A stretch of DNA of 64,000 nucleotides. It comes from Alistipes sp. (GTDB lineage: Bacteria; Bacteroidota; Bacteroidia; Bacteroidales; Rikenellaceae). How positions within the stretch are numbered: position 1 is the first letter of the stretch; every line of letters starts with the position of its first letter. Positions 40,088-50,052 of the stretch are shown one piece after another. The notes beneath the pieces are model-generated. The model made no database searches. It saw nothing but the letters and a program-made list of their open reading frames with translations, and had not been told where the DNA came from. The stretch is taken from the NCBI GenBank assembly GCA_017436185.1, contig JAFSDP010000005.1, positions 62,001 through 126,000 on the forward strand. The letters run 5' to 3'. The translations under genes were made by a program, and so were the position numbers.

Positions 40088-41809
40088 CTACATCAGCTTG
40101 CCCTTGGCGGCCAGCGTGTCGTAGTTGTTGTTCAGGTCGCGCCAGTCTATCTTCGTGTTGGTCGGGATGGCGTTGATGTACTTCTCGATGTTGGTGTAAC
40201 CATCGCCCGTGCAATCCTCGTTGGCATCGTTTCGGTTGGGATTCAGACCGTTGGCCTTCTCCCACTCGTCGGGCATACCGTCACCATCCGTATCGACATA
40301 GGCATCGCCCTTGTACTCGGGATAGCCACCCATCTGGCGGGGATCGGTGATGATACCCACCTTGTACGAATCGGCACCGATGCGGCGGTAGCGGAACGAG
40401 CCATCCTTGGCCTGCGACTGCTCGGCCAGACCCTCTACGTCGCCACGATACTTGTGGGCATCCTTGGCGTAGTAGATCTCGCCCGTGCGCACCTCGTCGA
40501 TAATGATCTGATCGACCTTGTCACGGCAGGGGATGTTGGCACCAACGTTCTCCAAGACGAAGTCGTAGGCAGCCTCCGCCGACATAATGCGCAGGTAGGG
40601 CATCGGGAAGGGGGTGTTGTTGCGCATCTTGGACGTGTAACCCTCCGTGTTGCTCTTGTCCTCAATCTGAATACCACCGTTCCAGTTGTCGGCCGTCACC
40701 TCGGCATTACCCTCGACCACGTTGCCGTTGGCATAGACACGGGGATACTGCTTGTAGGGGTGCTTGCTGCGACCGGCCTCGGGCTTGAGGATGCGGTGCG
40801 ATACGGGGCTGTTCTTCGGCGTGGCGGGACCGGGCTTGTAGTAGTTGTTGATCATATTGAACATCGCCGTGTAGTCACCACCATCAACCGTGCGACCATG
40901 CCAGTTGAAGAGGACGTTATTGACGAAGTTGAATACGCCGTTCCATCCCACCGAGGGGTTACGACCTACGTTCGAGGCCCACAGGTTACGCATAAACGAG
41001 GCGTTCTCGCCACCCAGCGTCGAGCCGAACGCGTGGTTGTAGTTATCGAGTGCCTTGGCCGAAATGGTGTTCTGGATGGTTACATTGACCGTCGGATACT
41101 TCTCCTGACGAGCCTCATAGTAGCCCTCGCTGGGGTCGTACATATGGCGGTAGAACGAGATGTTCTCGTCCAGACCCCAGGTGCACGAGCAGTGGTCAAT
41201 CATAATGTTGCCCACCGGGTTGCCACCAAACGAGTCCTCGCGATGGGTCACCTTCGTCTCACCACGACGGAAACGCATATGACGGATGATCACGTCGTGC
41301 GTATCGACCTGGAACGATTCGCCTGCAATGCAGACACCCTCGCCCGGAGCGGTCTGACCGGCAATGGTTATATAGGGGGCACGAACCACGATGGGGGTCT
41401 CGAGGCGGATGATACCCGATACATTGAAGACGATGATGCGGGCGCCACCCATTTCGCAAGCCTCACGGAACGAGCCGGGACCACGATCGTTGAGGTTGGT
41501 CACGGTAACAACCTTTCCGCCTCGACCACCGGCCGTGTACATACCGCCACCCTCGGCACCCGGGAAGGCGGGAATCAGGGCCTGCTGCAAATCGTAGGGA
41601 CGGTGTGCCCAGGGCACGTAGGGACGACCCTCCTCGGCCTCCTTTTGAACAATAGGAAGGGCCTTCTGCCAAGCCTCTGCGGTCTGCTTCTCGCGTTGGC
41701 GGGCAAGGGCACGAGCCTCGGCATTTGCCTCGGGCGTCAGTGTGGGGTACTGTGCCATTGCTGCGGCACCAAACAGAAGTGCCAGCGTCAAAGTGATGAT
41801 TTTTTTCAT
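40088..41809 (-). CDS. Pectate lyase (PL1-type) with calcium-binding tail
   Basis: 573 aa. A signal peptide (IITLTLALLFGAAAMAQ) is followed by a short helical stretch and the pectate lyase core: AFPGAEGGGMYTAGGRGGKVVTVTNLNDRGPGSFREAC, then IIVFNVSGIIRL, ITIAGQTAPGEGVCIAG, VIIRHMRFR, IMIDHCSCTWGLDENI (the Asp region) and TISAKALDNYNHAFGSTLGG, all from the right-handed beta-helix. The C-terminus DTDGDGMPDEWEKANGLNPNRNDANEDCTGDGYTN is a repeat-type calcium site. It cleaves polygalacturonate by beta-elimination. The promoter box is at 41850. Confidence 0.92.
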   Translation of the reverse strand: MKKIITLTLALLFGAAAMAQYPTLTPEANAEARALARQREKQTAEAWQKALPIVQKEAEEGRPYVPWAHRPYDLQQALIPAFPGAEGGGMYTAGGRGGKVVTVTNLNDRGPGSFREACEMGGARIIVFNVSGIIRLETPIVVRAPYITIAGQTAPGEGVCIAGESFQVDTHDVIIRHMRFRRGETKVTHREDSFGGNPVGNIMIDHCSCTWGLDENISFYRHMYDPSEGYYEARQEKYPTVNVTIQNTISAKALDNYNHAFGSTLGGENASFMRNLWASNVGRNPSVGWNGVFNFVNNVLFNWHGRTVDGGDYTAMFNMINNYYKPGPATPKNSPVSHRILKPEAGRSKHPYKQYPRVYANGNVVEGNAEVTADNWNGGIQIEDKSNTEGYTSKMRNNTPFPMPYLRIMSAEAAYDFVLENVGANIPCRDKVDQIIIDEVRTGEIYYAKDAHKYRGDVEGLAEQSQAKDGSFRYRRIGADSYKVGIITDPRQMGGYPEYKGDAYVDTDGDGMPDEWEKANGLNPNRNDANEDCTGDGYTNIEKYINAIPTNTKIDWRDLNNNYDTLAAKGKLM

Positions 41810-41849
41810 ATTAGGTCTTTCTTTTTATAATTTTTCGGTCTCGGTTCTG

Positions 41850-41857
41850 CAAAGATA
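41850..41857 (-). promoter_or_regulatory. Promoter -7 box of the pectate lyase operon
   Basis: Minus strand TATCTTTG, 41 bases before the pectate lyase ATG at 41809. Confidence 0.6.
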
Positions 41858-41945
41858 AAAAAATATTCGGTTTTAACGCTCTTTTACGTCGGTGAATCGC
41901 CGAGAACGTGGGGTGAAATGGCGTTTGGCGATGGTGAACACAAAA

Positions 41946-41972
41946 AGAGTCGCCCCCGAAAGGACGACTCTG
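41946..41972. terminator. Hairpin after the plug-only gene
   Basis: AGAGTCG and CGACTCT pair around a CCGAAAGG-type loop, between the plug-only gene and the pectate lyase promoter. Confidence 0.55.
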
Positions 41973-41992
41973 CATCTCGTGCAATGCGACGA

Positions 41993-42709
41993 CTATTCCT
42001 GATAACTGTTGATTTTGCCCTCCGAGGCCGACATCAATTCGGCCGACTGGGTGCGCACCACAATGGCGCCGTTGCCCCCACGGAAGCCATAGACAGCGGC
42101 ATCTTTCATCACGATGACATAGGCCACCTGGTTGAGCTGGATGTGGTCGATCGAGGGGACAACGACCTCATCCACCACAAAGAGTGGTTGGCCGTTCTCG
42201 TGGAAACCGCCACTACGAATCGAGACCGTGTAGGTGCCCGTTTCGAAGTTCTCGGTCACCGACAAACCCGGGATCAATCCCGACAGCGACGAGAGAATAT
42301 CCGTGCAGCCTGTTGCCATCAGCTGCTCGCCCGTGATTTTGCTGTCGTAGCCCACATACTCACGCTGCCCGACATAGTTCATACCGAAGTCGATGAGCTG
42401 CTGCGACTCCTCGGTCTGGATCTGTTTGGCCACCAGTCGGATTTTGATGCTGCGCTTGCCCTCGATCGGAATGACATAGGTCTCCTTGTTGTAGCGGATG
42501 TGCAACGAGTCGTTCGGCTCGACATTCGTGAGGCCGAAGCGGCCCTGCTTATCGCTTTGGGTATATTTCTCGGGGTCCGAGACATAGATGCGTGCACGGC
42601 GAATCGGCTTGCCGTTGCCATCGAGCAACAGACCGTTGAAGGGGACGAGTTGCGCTGCGGCGGGCAGGGTCATCAGCACCGTGACAAACAGAATCAGAAG
42701 GCGTTTCAT
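41993..42709 (-). CDS. TonB receptor plug domain protein without barrel
   Basis: 238 aa from ATG 42709 (MKRLLILFVTVLMTLPAAAQ). It has a signal peptide, a carboxypeptidase-regulatory-like domain (LVPFNGLLLDGNGKPIRRARIYVSD, ...GRFGLTNVEPNDSLHIRYNKE) and a plug-type domain (ITGEQLMATGCTDILSSLSGLIPGLSVTE, ...VYGFRGGNGAIVVRTQSAE). The 22-strand barrel that should follow is absent and the gene has its own stop and promoter, so it is a free plug, not a broken receptor. It lies just downstream of the SusC/SusD genes. Confidence 0.82.
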   Translation of the reverse strand: MKRLLILFVTVLMTLPAAAQLVPFNGLLLDGNGKPIRRARIYVSDPEKYTQSDKQGRFGLTNVEPNDSLHIRYNKETYVIPIEGKRSIKIRLVAKQIQTEESQQLIDFGMNYVGQREYVGYDSKITGEQLMATGCTDILSSLSGLIPGLSVTENFETGTYTVSIRSGGFHENGQPLFVVDEVVVPSIDHIQLNQVAYVIVMKDAAVYGFRGGNGAIVVRTQSAELMSASEGKINSYQE

Positions 42710-42725
42710 AGGCAAATAGTTTTGG

Positions 42726-42733
42726 CAAATATA
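42726..42733 (-). promoter_or_regulatory. Promoter -7 box of the plug-only gene
   Basis: Minus strand TATATTTG, perfect -7 box, 17 bases before the ATG at 42709, giving a nearly leaderless mRNA. Confidence 0.55.
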
Positions 42734-42753
42734 ACCATTCTTCCCCAAAAAAC

Positions 42754-42785
42754 AAAGGAGCTGCCCCGAAAGGCAACTCCTTTTG
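42754..42785. terminator. Terminator after susD
   Basis: AAAGGAGCTGCC and GGCAACTCCTTT pair with one bulge around CCGAAA. It ends the susC-susD operon, 24 bases after the susD stop. Confidence 0.75.
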
Positions 42786-42808
42786 TTGTGTTTATACTCT
42801 CCGAATAA

Positions 42809-45148
42809 TTACTCGGCGAGGGGGTCGAAGGTACCCTGACCGCCGTTGTAGTCCTCCCAACCAATGGTCTGGAGCAGGGTCGGGTTCTTCGTCTGGGTGT
42901 TCTGGTTGAAGCCCAGCAGGTAGTAGCGGGGCAGGAAGGTGATGTACATACCGTCCACCGTCTTATCGGCGTTCAGGGCGTCACCACGCTTCATCTTGGC
43001 CTGCAGGTAGGGAGCATAGAACTGCTCAGCCAGGTTAACCAGCTTCTGATCCAGTGCACCATTCTTCAGGTTGAGCTTGTTGAGCTGCACACGGAAGCCC
43101 GTACGCCACGACTTAAAGTCGTTCCAGGTCGTACCCTTGGTCCAAGCATCCCACTCACCGGTCGAGGCATTGTAGGTACCCTTCTCAAAGACGTGCTTTG
43201 CAATCGGGTCGGGCATCTCATCCCACTTACCTACATCCCACTTGTTGCCACCAACACCCTCGTTGATGTCGGGACGTACCTGCCACTCGATGTTCTCACG
43301 ACGCTGACCGTTGAAGGGAACATAACCCAGGAAGTCGCAGGTGTTGCCACCCCAACCCGTCAGAGTCCACGATGCGGGAGCACCCGAGATCGACGAGAAG
43401 TTTACACCACCGTCGAAGAGAAGCCAACGACGCATATCGTCGAAACGCTTACCCTCGAAAGCCAACTCAATCTGACGCTCATAGAGCACCTGAGCCATAC
43501 AGGTACCGGCATCGGTCGCAGCAGCCTCGGTGATACCGAAGTTGTTGTCGGCGATGTAACCGGCACGCTGACGTACCTGGCTAACCAGCGCTACAGCCTC
43601 GCCATACTGACCGGCACCGGCAGCAACCTCGGCCAGGTTCAGCAACGCCTCAGCGTAGCGAATCTCCATATACGACTGGTACGAGTAACGGAAGCCCTGA
43701 CCACCGCTGGCAGCGCCAACGTGCTGGTACATATACTTGTCACCCGTCGAACGCTTCGTCAAGTAGAGACCCTTCACGCTACCCAGCAGGTTATCGGCAC
43801 CATAGGTAGCCGACGAGGTGTGGTCACCTACGAGCGAGGGATCCAGGTACCAGAGGTAGTTCCAGAGCTGATACTCGCTACCTGCGAAGGGGTTCATATT
43901 CGTACCCTCCGACATAGCCGTACCCTCGTGCGTCCACTCGATACCGGGGAAGCCGAACGTGCGGTAGAAACGACCGTCACGGTTCAGGAACGGAGCGTTC
44001 TCGTCGTACTCCAGCTCCGACACCTTCAGCTTGGTGTAGTGGGCCGTAGCCGTCTTCGAGTTCACACCACCGTCACGCATCGGGAACATCTCCATAATGG
44101 TAGCCGACGGCGTGATACCGCCACCACCCAGGGTGTTCGACGGACGAATCTGGTGCTCCCAGGGGTTGTTACGGTGGTAGTCAGGTACACCACCCTCTAC
44201 GATGTTGTTGAAACGAGCAATGAAGAGACCCTCCGTATCATCAGCACCCATCTGGTTGAACATATTTGCCCAATCCTTGATGGTGTTACCGTTACCCTCG
44301 GGCTTGTAGAGGCCGTAACCTGCAGCGTTGATCTTCTCCAGATCGGCCTTCATCGTCGTGTAGGCTTCCTCGTAGCGCTTCGAATCACCCGAACGGTTGA
44401 ACAGAGGCGAGCACCACCATACCATTACACGACCCTTCAGAGCCAAAGCCGAAGCCATCGACACACGGGCGTAGTTGTTACCCGAACGCCACTGACCGGC
44501 ACCCGTAGCGGCCTCCAACATCGTGGCAGCCGTCTCCAGATCCGAAATGATGAACTCGTAAACCTCCTTGGCCGACGAGCGGGGAGTTACCGACTCAGCC
44601 GTGATGGGAGGACAGTCGGTGATGATAGGCACACCACCGTACCACTTCCACATCAGGAAGTAACGCCAAGCACGCAGGAAGTAGAGCTGACCCTGCAACT
44701 CGTCCTTCTCCTCACGCGACAACGAACCCTGCTCGATACCGATGATGGCATCGTTGATGTTACGAATCACACCCCAGGTGTTGTTCTGCACGTTCGTAGC
44801 GTCAGCACCCTGGAAATAGTCGGGCTGCTCCTTGATACCGCTTACGGTATTGAGCTCCTCGAGCGGGTTTACGAAGACACCGAAACCGGCATACTCCTCG
44901 GTACACTTCGACAGATCATCCGACTTACCCGTCGAAGGATACTGCCAGTTGGGATTACCGTTGGGGTCGGGCAGCGAGTAGCGGTAGCAGTCGCTGACAC
45001 GAGCCAAACAACCCGTATAGTCGTTGTAGATGGCGGGATCGGCCTGGTCGAAGTTCTGCTTCTCGCGCAGGAAGTCGTCGCTACACGACGAGAAGCCTAC
45101 GGCGGCCAAGATGCCAAGACCAATCAGTTTGATATTTAAGCTTTTCAT
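42809..45148 (-). CDS. SusD/RagB family glycan-binding lipoprotein
   Basis: 779 aa, longer than the usual 500-650. Lipobox VGFSSC (Cys22). After a DFLREKQNFDQADPAIYNDYTGC start the SusD helical-repeat core follows; LRAWRYFLMWKWYGGVPII is the hallmark helix, MASALALKGRVMVWWCSPLFNRSG the next. The extra length sits in loops between about 230 and 520. It binds pectin fragments at the cell surface with SusC. It starts 12 bases after the SusC stop. Confidence 0.92.
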   Translation of the reverse strand: MKSLNIKLIGLGILAAVGFSSCSDDFLREKQNFDQADPAIYNDYTGCLARVSDCYRYSLPDPNGNPNWQYPSTGKSDDLSKCTEEYAGFGVFVNPLEELNTVSGIKEQPDYFQGADATNVQNNTWGVIRNINDAIIGIEQGSLSREEKDELQGQLYFLRAWRYFLMWKWYGGVPIITDCPPITAESVTPRSSAKEVYEFIISDLETAATMLEAATGAGQWRSGNNYARVSMASALALKGRVMVWWCSPLFNRSGDSKRYEEAYTTMKADLEKINAAGYGLYKPEGNGNTIKDWANMFNQMGADDTEGLFIARFNNIVEGGVPDYHRNNPWEHQIRPSNTLGGGGITPSATIMEMFPMRDGGVNSKTATAHYTKLKVSELEYDENAPFLNRDGRFYRTFGFPGIEWTHEGTAMSEGTNMNPFAGSEYQLWNYLWYLDPSLVGDHTSSATYGADNLLGSVKGLYLTKRSTGDKYMYQHVGAASGGQGFRYSYQSYMEIRYAEALLNLAEVAAGAGQYGEAVALVSQVRQRAGYIADNNFGITEAAATDAGTCMAQVLYERQIELAFEGKRFDDMRRWLLFDGGVNFSSISGAPASWTLTGWGGNTCDFLGYVPFNGQRRENIEWQVRPDINEGVGGNKWDVGKWDEMPDPIAKHVFEKGTYNASTGEWDAWTKGTTWNDFKSWRTGFRVQLNKLNLKNGALDQKLVNLAEQFYAPYLQAKMKRGDALNADKTVDGMYITFLPRYYLLGFNQNTQTKNPTLLQTIGWEDYNGGQGTFDPLAE

Positions 45149-45160
45149 ATTCCTGTTCTA

Positions 45161-48100
45161 TTAGAAAGTTACGTTAAGACCAATCGTGAACTTGCGCAGC
45201 GTAGGATACGAACCGTACGAGCCGGTCATCGGATCCATAAAGTTCTCCGGATAGGGGTTGTAGAAATCCAACAGGTTCTGACCCGTTACGTTTACACGTA
45301 CGGCCGAGATACCGATGGGCTTCAGCCACTTCTTAGGCAGCGAGTAGGCAATCGTCAGACGGTTCAGACGAACGCGCGTGCCGCTGATGCGCCAGAACGA
45401 CGACGTAACACCGTTCACCGACGAGTAAGCAAGGTTCGGATAGTGACCCTCACGGTTCTGCTCTACAACTACGTTGCCCTGAGCATCCAGGATGTCCTGA
45501 TATACATACATATTGTCGGGATTCCAGAACGAAGGCATCGAGGTGTACTCCAGGTTGGCGGCAGGCTTGATGGCCATCGAGGGAACGAACGAATAACCGC
45601 CCCACGAAGCCGAAATCTGAGCCGTTACCGACAGACCCTTCCACTCAGCGTTCAGGTTAGCCGTAACGTGGTAGGGGTTCGAACGGTTCGACAGGCGTAC
45701 CTGGTCGTCCTCGTTGTCCACCTTACCGTCCGGAGCGTCGATGTACTCACCCGTTGCCGAGTCGTAACCACGAACATCCTTATAGATCAACATACCGGGA
45801 CGTACATCCTCCATCGGCATATCCATATACGAGGTCAGGTTGTTGGCAGCGAAGTACTCCTCGATCTCCTGGAACGAACGGAACATACCTACACACTGCA
45901 TACCCCACGTACCCTGGTCCGTACGGTCACCCTTCTGTACCTTCATATAGGTCTGGTCGGTATCCCAGTCCATCAGAAGCACCTTGTTGTCCGAGTAACC
46001 CGTGTTCAAACCAATGCGGTACTTGAAGTCCTCACCGATGCGGTCACGCCACGTAGCCGAGAACTCGATACCCCACGAATCCATCTCGGCCATATTCTGA
46101 TAAGCCGACTGGTTACCTACCGTACCGGGAATCGATGCGCGGTAGGGCATCAGCATCTCGCGATCCCACTGCTTGTAACCCTCGATGACGAAGCCTAAGC
46201 GGTTGTTCAAGATGTTCCAATCCAAACCGATGTTCATCTTGTACGACTCATCCCAGTGAGCGTCGGGGTTCACACCCGTGTTGTTCTTGTTCATAGCCAG
46301 ACGCGAACCTGCGGTCGAAGCGGGATCCTCACCAAAGATGGCACCCTTATCCTTATCCATACCGTAGAAACGCTGCCACTGCCAAGCCGTCAGGTTATCA
46401 CGACCCGTCAAACCGACCGAAGCACGAATCTTCAAGAAGTCAATCCACGACACGTTGTCCTGGAACCAACCCTCCTGCGATACGACCCAACCGGCCGACA
46501 GCGAGGGGAAGTAACCCCAATAGTTGTCGGGCGAGAACTTTGTCGAAGCATCCGAACGAACCAGGAACTCCAACAGGTACTTGTTGTCGTAAGCGTAGTT
46601 GATACGACCCAGGTACGAAAGCGAACCTGCCTCGTAGCGGGTGAAGGTGGTCGTCATCTCCGAGTTGGGACCTACGGCATTCGACTGCTCGGTACCAAAC
46701 ACGTAAGGATCCGTTACCAGACCATAGAGGTACTCCGACTCCGACTCCGACTTCTCAATGGCGAACATAGCGCCTACCGAGTGCTTGCCGAACTCGCGAG
46801 CATAGTTGAGCTGGAAGTTCATCTGGTAGTTGTCCGTGCGGGTCATCGTACGCGAGTACGAACCCGGCTGACCATCCGACGTACCGTTCGATACGATCGA
46901 ACCACGGTTCGACATCGTGAAGTTGTTCTGATCCATCAGGGCCTCGTAAGCCTCCTCCTGACCTGCAATAGGCGTGTAGAGGTGCTCACCCGAACCCGAG
47001 CGGGTGTTCATCTTATAGAGGTTGTAGAACGTACCAATCTCGTTGGTCTTGTCGGTCGATACCGACTTCGAGTACGATACACGTGCGGTCAGACCACGCA
47101 GGCCCTCCCACATTGCACCAAAGTCGTAGTTTACGTTCAGACCGATGTTCATATTCGAGGTCATCGTACGCTGGTAGTCACCCAGGTTCTGCAGCTCGGC
47201 AAAGTGATACTCCTGGTCCTGACCTACCTGGTCGTTCGAAATACCGTAGGTAGCCATAGCATAGCCATTCACATACTCCGGCATATAGCGGGGGCGCATC
47301 AACATCAGACGGTAGTCCTTCTCGGCGTTCGAGCCACCCACCTTGATGTAGGGCTTGTTCTTCTCGCCGTAGTCACCCGACAGCTGAATACCTGCCGACA
47401 GACCCTTACCAATCTTCACGTCGATACCGGCACGGTACGACCAACGCTCGTAGTCGAGCTTGCCAAGGTTACCGTCCTGGTTGAAGTACGAAATACCGGC
47501 AAAGTAGTTGGCACGCTCCGTGGCACCCGATACGTTGAGCGAGTGCTGGTGCGTAATGGCCGACTCCCAATACTTGTCCAACAGGTCGTAGTTCAGGCTC
47601 TTCATCGCCTCCAACTCATCGGCCTGGAACAGATCGAACTTCGAATCGATGTTCGTGTTCTTCGGATCGGCAGCCTTCACGGCGTTCCACAACTTACCAT
47701 ACTGATATGCGTTCAACATATCGGGGTGCGAGAACGAGTCGGCAATACCCACCGTACCGCTATACGAAATCTGGGGTGCACCCTGCTTACCGCGCTTCGT
47801 GGTCACCAAGATAACACCGTTAGCTGCACGCGAACCATACACGGCAGCCGAGGCATCCTTCAGAATCGAGATGTTCTCGATCATCGACGGGTCGATGTTG
47901 TTGAAGGCCTCTGCACCCAGGTTCTGGTACGAGTTGCCTACCTTCACGTCGTTCGGGTAGATGTAACCATCGATAACGTAGAGAGGCTGCTGGGCCGTTA
48001 CGCCTACAGCACCCAGGTCGTTGGCACCACGAATGTAGATCGCTGCAGCCTCACCCGGACGGCTCTCACCACCCGATACCGATACACCATTGATAAGACC

Positions 48101-48520
48101 CGACAGCGTCGAGGCCAGGTTGCCCGACGAAAGGTCCGTTACATCATCCATCGGAACCGTTGCTACCGAACCCGTCAAGTGAGCCTTCTTCTGCGAGCCG
48201 TAACCCACAACGACTACCTCCTCAATGTTCTGGCGGTCCTCCTTCAGCACGATCTGCGTCTTGCTGAAATCCGTAATGTCCTCGGTCAGATAACCGATGA
48301 ACGAAATGGCTACCTCTGCCTTGGCAGGTACTACGATCGAGAACTCACCGTCCACGCCCGTAGTCGTACCAAGCGTCGTACCCTTTACGATGACCGTAGC
48401 ACCAATCACCGGCTGACCCAGCTCATCCACTACGGTACCTTTATACTGCGTTTGCGCCGAGGCCGACAGCACGAAAAGTGCCATCACAAAACTCAGGCAA
48501 ATACCCATTACTTTCTTCAT
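45161..48520 (-). CDS. SusC/RagA family TonB-linked outer-membrane transporter
   Basis: 1119 aa from ATG 48520 (MKKVMGICLSFVMALFVLSASA); an earlier in-frame ATG at 48547 overlaps the upstream gene. After the signal peptide comes the carboxypeptidase-like domain (YKGTVVDELGQPVIGATVIVKGT), then the TonB box/plug start (IEEVVVVGYGSQKKAHLTGSVATV) and the SusC motif AAVYGSRAANGVILVTTKRGK. The rest is the barrel, ending FTIGLNVTF. It imports oligosaccharides, here most likely from pectin. Uses energy from the ExbBD system. Confidence 0.95.
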   Translation of the reverse strand: MKKVMGICLSFVMALFVLSASAQTQYKGTVVDELGQPVIGATVIVKGTTLGTTTGVDGEFSIVVPAKAEVAISFIGYLTEDITDFSKTQIVLKEDRQNIEEVVVVGYGSQKKAHLTGSVATVPMDDVTDLSSGNLASTLSGLINGVSVSGGESRPGEAAAIYIRGANDLGAVGVTAQQPLYVIDGYIYPNDVKVGNSYQNLGAEAFNNIDPSMIENISILKDASAAVYGSRAANGVILVTTKRGKQGAPQISYSGTVGIADSFSHPDMLNAYQYGKLWNAVKAADPKNTNIDSKFDLFQADELEAMKSLNYDLLDKYWESAITHQHSLNVSGATERANYFAGISYFNQDGNLGKLDYERWSYRAGIDVKIGKGLSAGIQLSGDYGEKNKPYIKVGGSNAEKDYRLMLMRPRYMPEYVNGYAMATYGISNDQVGQDQEYHFAELQNLGDYQRTMTSNMNIGLNVNYDFGAMWEGLRGLTARVSYSKSVSTDKTNEIGTFYNLYKMNTRSGSGEHLYTPIAGQEEAYEALMDQNNFTMSNRGSIVSNGTSDGQPGSYSRTMTRTDNYQMNFQLNYAREFGKHSVGAMFAIEKSESESEYLYGLVTDPYVFGTEQSNAVGPNSEMTTTFTRYEAGSLSYLGRINYAYDNKYLLEFLVRSDASTKFSPDNYWGYFPSLSAGWVVSQEGWFQDNVSWIDFLKIRASVGLTGRDNLTAWQWQRFYGMDKDKGAIFGEDPASTAGSRLAMNKNNTGVNPDAHWDESYKMNIGLDWNILNNRLGFVIEGYKQWDREMLMPYRASIPGTVGNQSAYQNMAEMDSWGIEFSATWRDRIGEDFKYRIGLNTGYSDNKVLLMDWDTDQTYMKVQKGDRTDQGTWGMQCVGMFRSFQEIEEYFAANNLTSYMDMPMEDVRPGMLIYKDVRGYDSATGEYIDAPDGKVDNEDDQVRLSNRSNPYHVTANLNAEWKGLSVTAQISASWGGYSFVPSMAIKPAANLEYTSMPSFWNPDNMYVYQDILDAQGNVVVEQNREGHYPNLAYSSVNGVTSSFWRISGTRVRLNRLTIAYSLPKKWLKPIGISAVRVNVTGQNLLDFYNPYPENFMDPMTGSYGSYPTLRKFTIGLNVTF

Positions 48521-48552
48521 AATTGTATCCTTTCTTTGTGTTTGCACTTCCG

Positions 48553-50052
48553 TTAGTTCAACCAGCGCGGGTCACCGTTACCGGTCAGCGGGGTGAAGTT
48601 CACACCACCGTTCTCGGCCGTCAGATCCAGGATGGCATTGTCGATTGCGCTCTCATCGAAACCGTGGTCCGACTCAGTGGCGAAGGTCGATTTGTCGGTC
48701 GAATCCACCGAGTTGCGGATACCTTGAATCGTGTTGCCCGACATTACAAGCGTACCACCACGCTTTACCTTTTGCAGACGATAGCAGTCGTGGAATACCG
48801 AATCCTCGAACGTGATAACGAACTGCGCCTTGTTGGCGATGTTGTTACCAAAGTCCTTGTTGGGCATCATACGTACGAGGGTCGAGTTCTTGATCTCGAA
48901 TACACCGTTGTAGGTACCGAAGCACTTGTCAATCGACTGGTTCGAGAAGCGGATAAAGTAGTTCTTGTTACCCACGCTTGCCGAAGGATAACGGTTCCAA
49001 ATCGTCGAGTTGAGTACATAGGTCTTCAGGATACCGCCATACCAGCTGGCGCCCTTCTTACCATTGACATAACCCGTACCCGACCAACCGTTGATGAAGG
49101 TGTGCCACTGATCCTTGTTGGCGCAGTTGAGCTGTACCAAGCAGTCCGACATACGGAACTCGCTGATACCCCAAGCACCATCGCTGATGTTGAAGAGCGA
49201 CGTGGTCAGCTCCTTCACCCAGCACGACTCGATGCGGATGGGCTTCTCGCAAGCCATCTGGCCCTTCGGGGTCAGAGGAACATCGGTGCGGCTGAAATCC
49301 ATCTCAATCAGGGCGCGCGACGTCATCTTCGTACAGTCGAAGTTTACGTTCTTGATCTTCAGACCGCTGGCGGGCGACAGCTTACCGGCCTCACCTACAG
49401 TCACTACGGGACGGCTGCCCAGCGTACCACGCAGACGTACGGGAACAAGACCCGTCTGTGCAGCAACGTCGAGCGTATAAGCAGCACCACGCTCGAGGTC
49501 GAATGCCCACTCGAAGTTGGGATCCGAAGCCATAGCGGCGGCATACTCGTCGGCGTGAGCCACCATCCAATCGGTGATGTACTGGCCAATCTCCGTACCT
49601 GCGGGGATGGTCTGACCACCAATCATCGTCGAGAAGGGAACGGTCGTTGCCGAAGCAGCACCCGTGTTGTTGTACTTCTCGTTGCCGAGCGTCAAAACGC
49701 TCACCTCGTAGTTGGTATCCTCCGAGAGGGGGAAGAGCATCGAGCAGCCATCCACCACCTGGTGATCAACCACGATTGTGGGGTTCTCCGGATCGTTCAC
49801 ATTGACTACGTGTACGTCGTAGCCACCTGCACCCATCGATACGGGCCAAACCACCTTCACCTGCTCGTTACCGCTTGCATCGGTAGCAAGGCTGAATGCG
49901 ATTGCATCAGCCGCAGGCGACTCCAACTGAACACCGGATACACCCGACGTCCACGTCTCATCATCGACACCTTGTGCACACGATGCGGCGAACATCACCA
50001 TCGCAGCGCAGCAAAGGCCTCCGAAGAGCTTTTTCAAAGTCATCTTTTTCAT
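48553..50052 (-). CDS. DUF4957/DUF5123-type surface lipoprotein of the pectin locus
   Basis: 499 aa. The lipobox is AAMVMFAASC (Cys25). The N-terminal part is an Ig/fibronectin-like domain (AIAFSLATDASGNEQVKVVWPVSMGAGGYDVHVV). From about 190 the sequence becomes a parallel beta-helix-like repeat (GLKIKNVNFDCTKMTSRALIEMDF, ISEFRMSDCLVQLN, VFEIKNSTLVRMM, FVITFEDSVFHDCYRL, TLVMSGNTIQGIRN), as in DUF4957/DUF5123 proteins of pectin loci. It probably binds polygalacturonan at the surface (SusE/F-like). First gene of the operon lipoprotein-susC-susD. Confidence 0.82.
   Translation of the reverse strand: MKKMTLKKLFGGLCCAAMVMFAASCAQGVDDETWTSGVSGVQLESPAADAIAFSLATDASGNEQVKVVWPVSMGAGGYDVHVVNVNDPENPTIVVDHQVVDGCSMLFPLSEDTNYEVSVLTLGNEKYNNTGAASATTVPFSTMIGGQTIPAGTEIGQYITDWMVAHADEYAAAMASDPNFEWAFDLERGAAYTLDVAAQTGLVPVRLRGTLGSRPVVTVGEAGKLSPASGLKIKNVNFDCTKMTSRALIEMDFSRTDVPLTPKGQMACEKPIRIESCWVKELTTSLFNISDGAWGISEFRMSDCLVQLNCANKDQWHTFINGWSGTGYVNGKKGASWYGGILKTYVLNSTIWNRYPSASVGNKNYFIRFSNQSIDKCFGTYNGVFEIKNSTLVRMMPNKDFGNNIANKAQFVITFEDSVFHDCYRLQKVKRGGTLVMSGNTIQGIRNSVDSTDKSTFATESDHGFDESAIDNAILDLTAENGGVNFTPLTGNGDPRWLN

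Noticed and set aside
43193..45139. 648-codon plus-strand frame opposite susD
   Set aside because: Shadow of susD with no recognisable motif or promoter.
46256..48556. 766-codon open frame on the plus strand inside susC
   Set aside because: It lies antisense to a clear SusC gene; the product is Arg/Val/His-rich with no domain. High GC at third positions keeps the opposite frame open.
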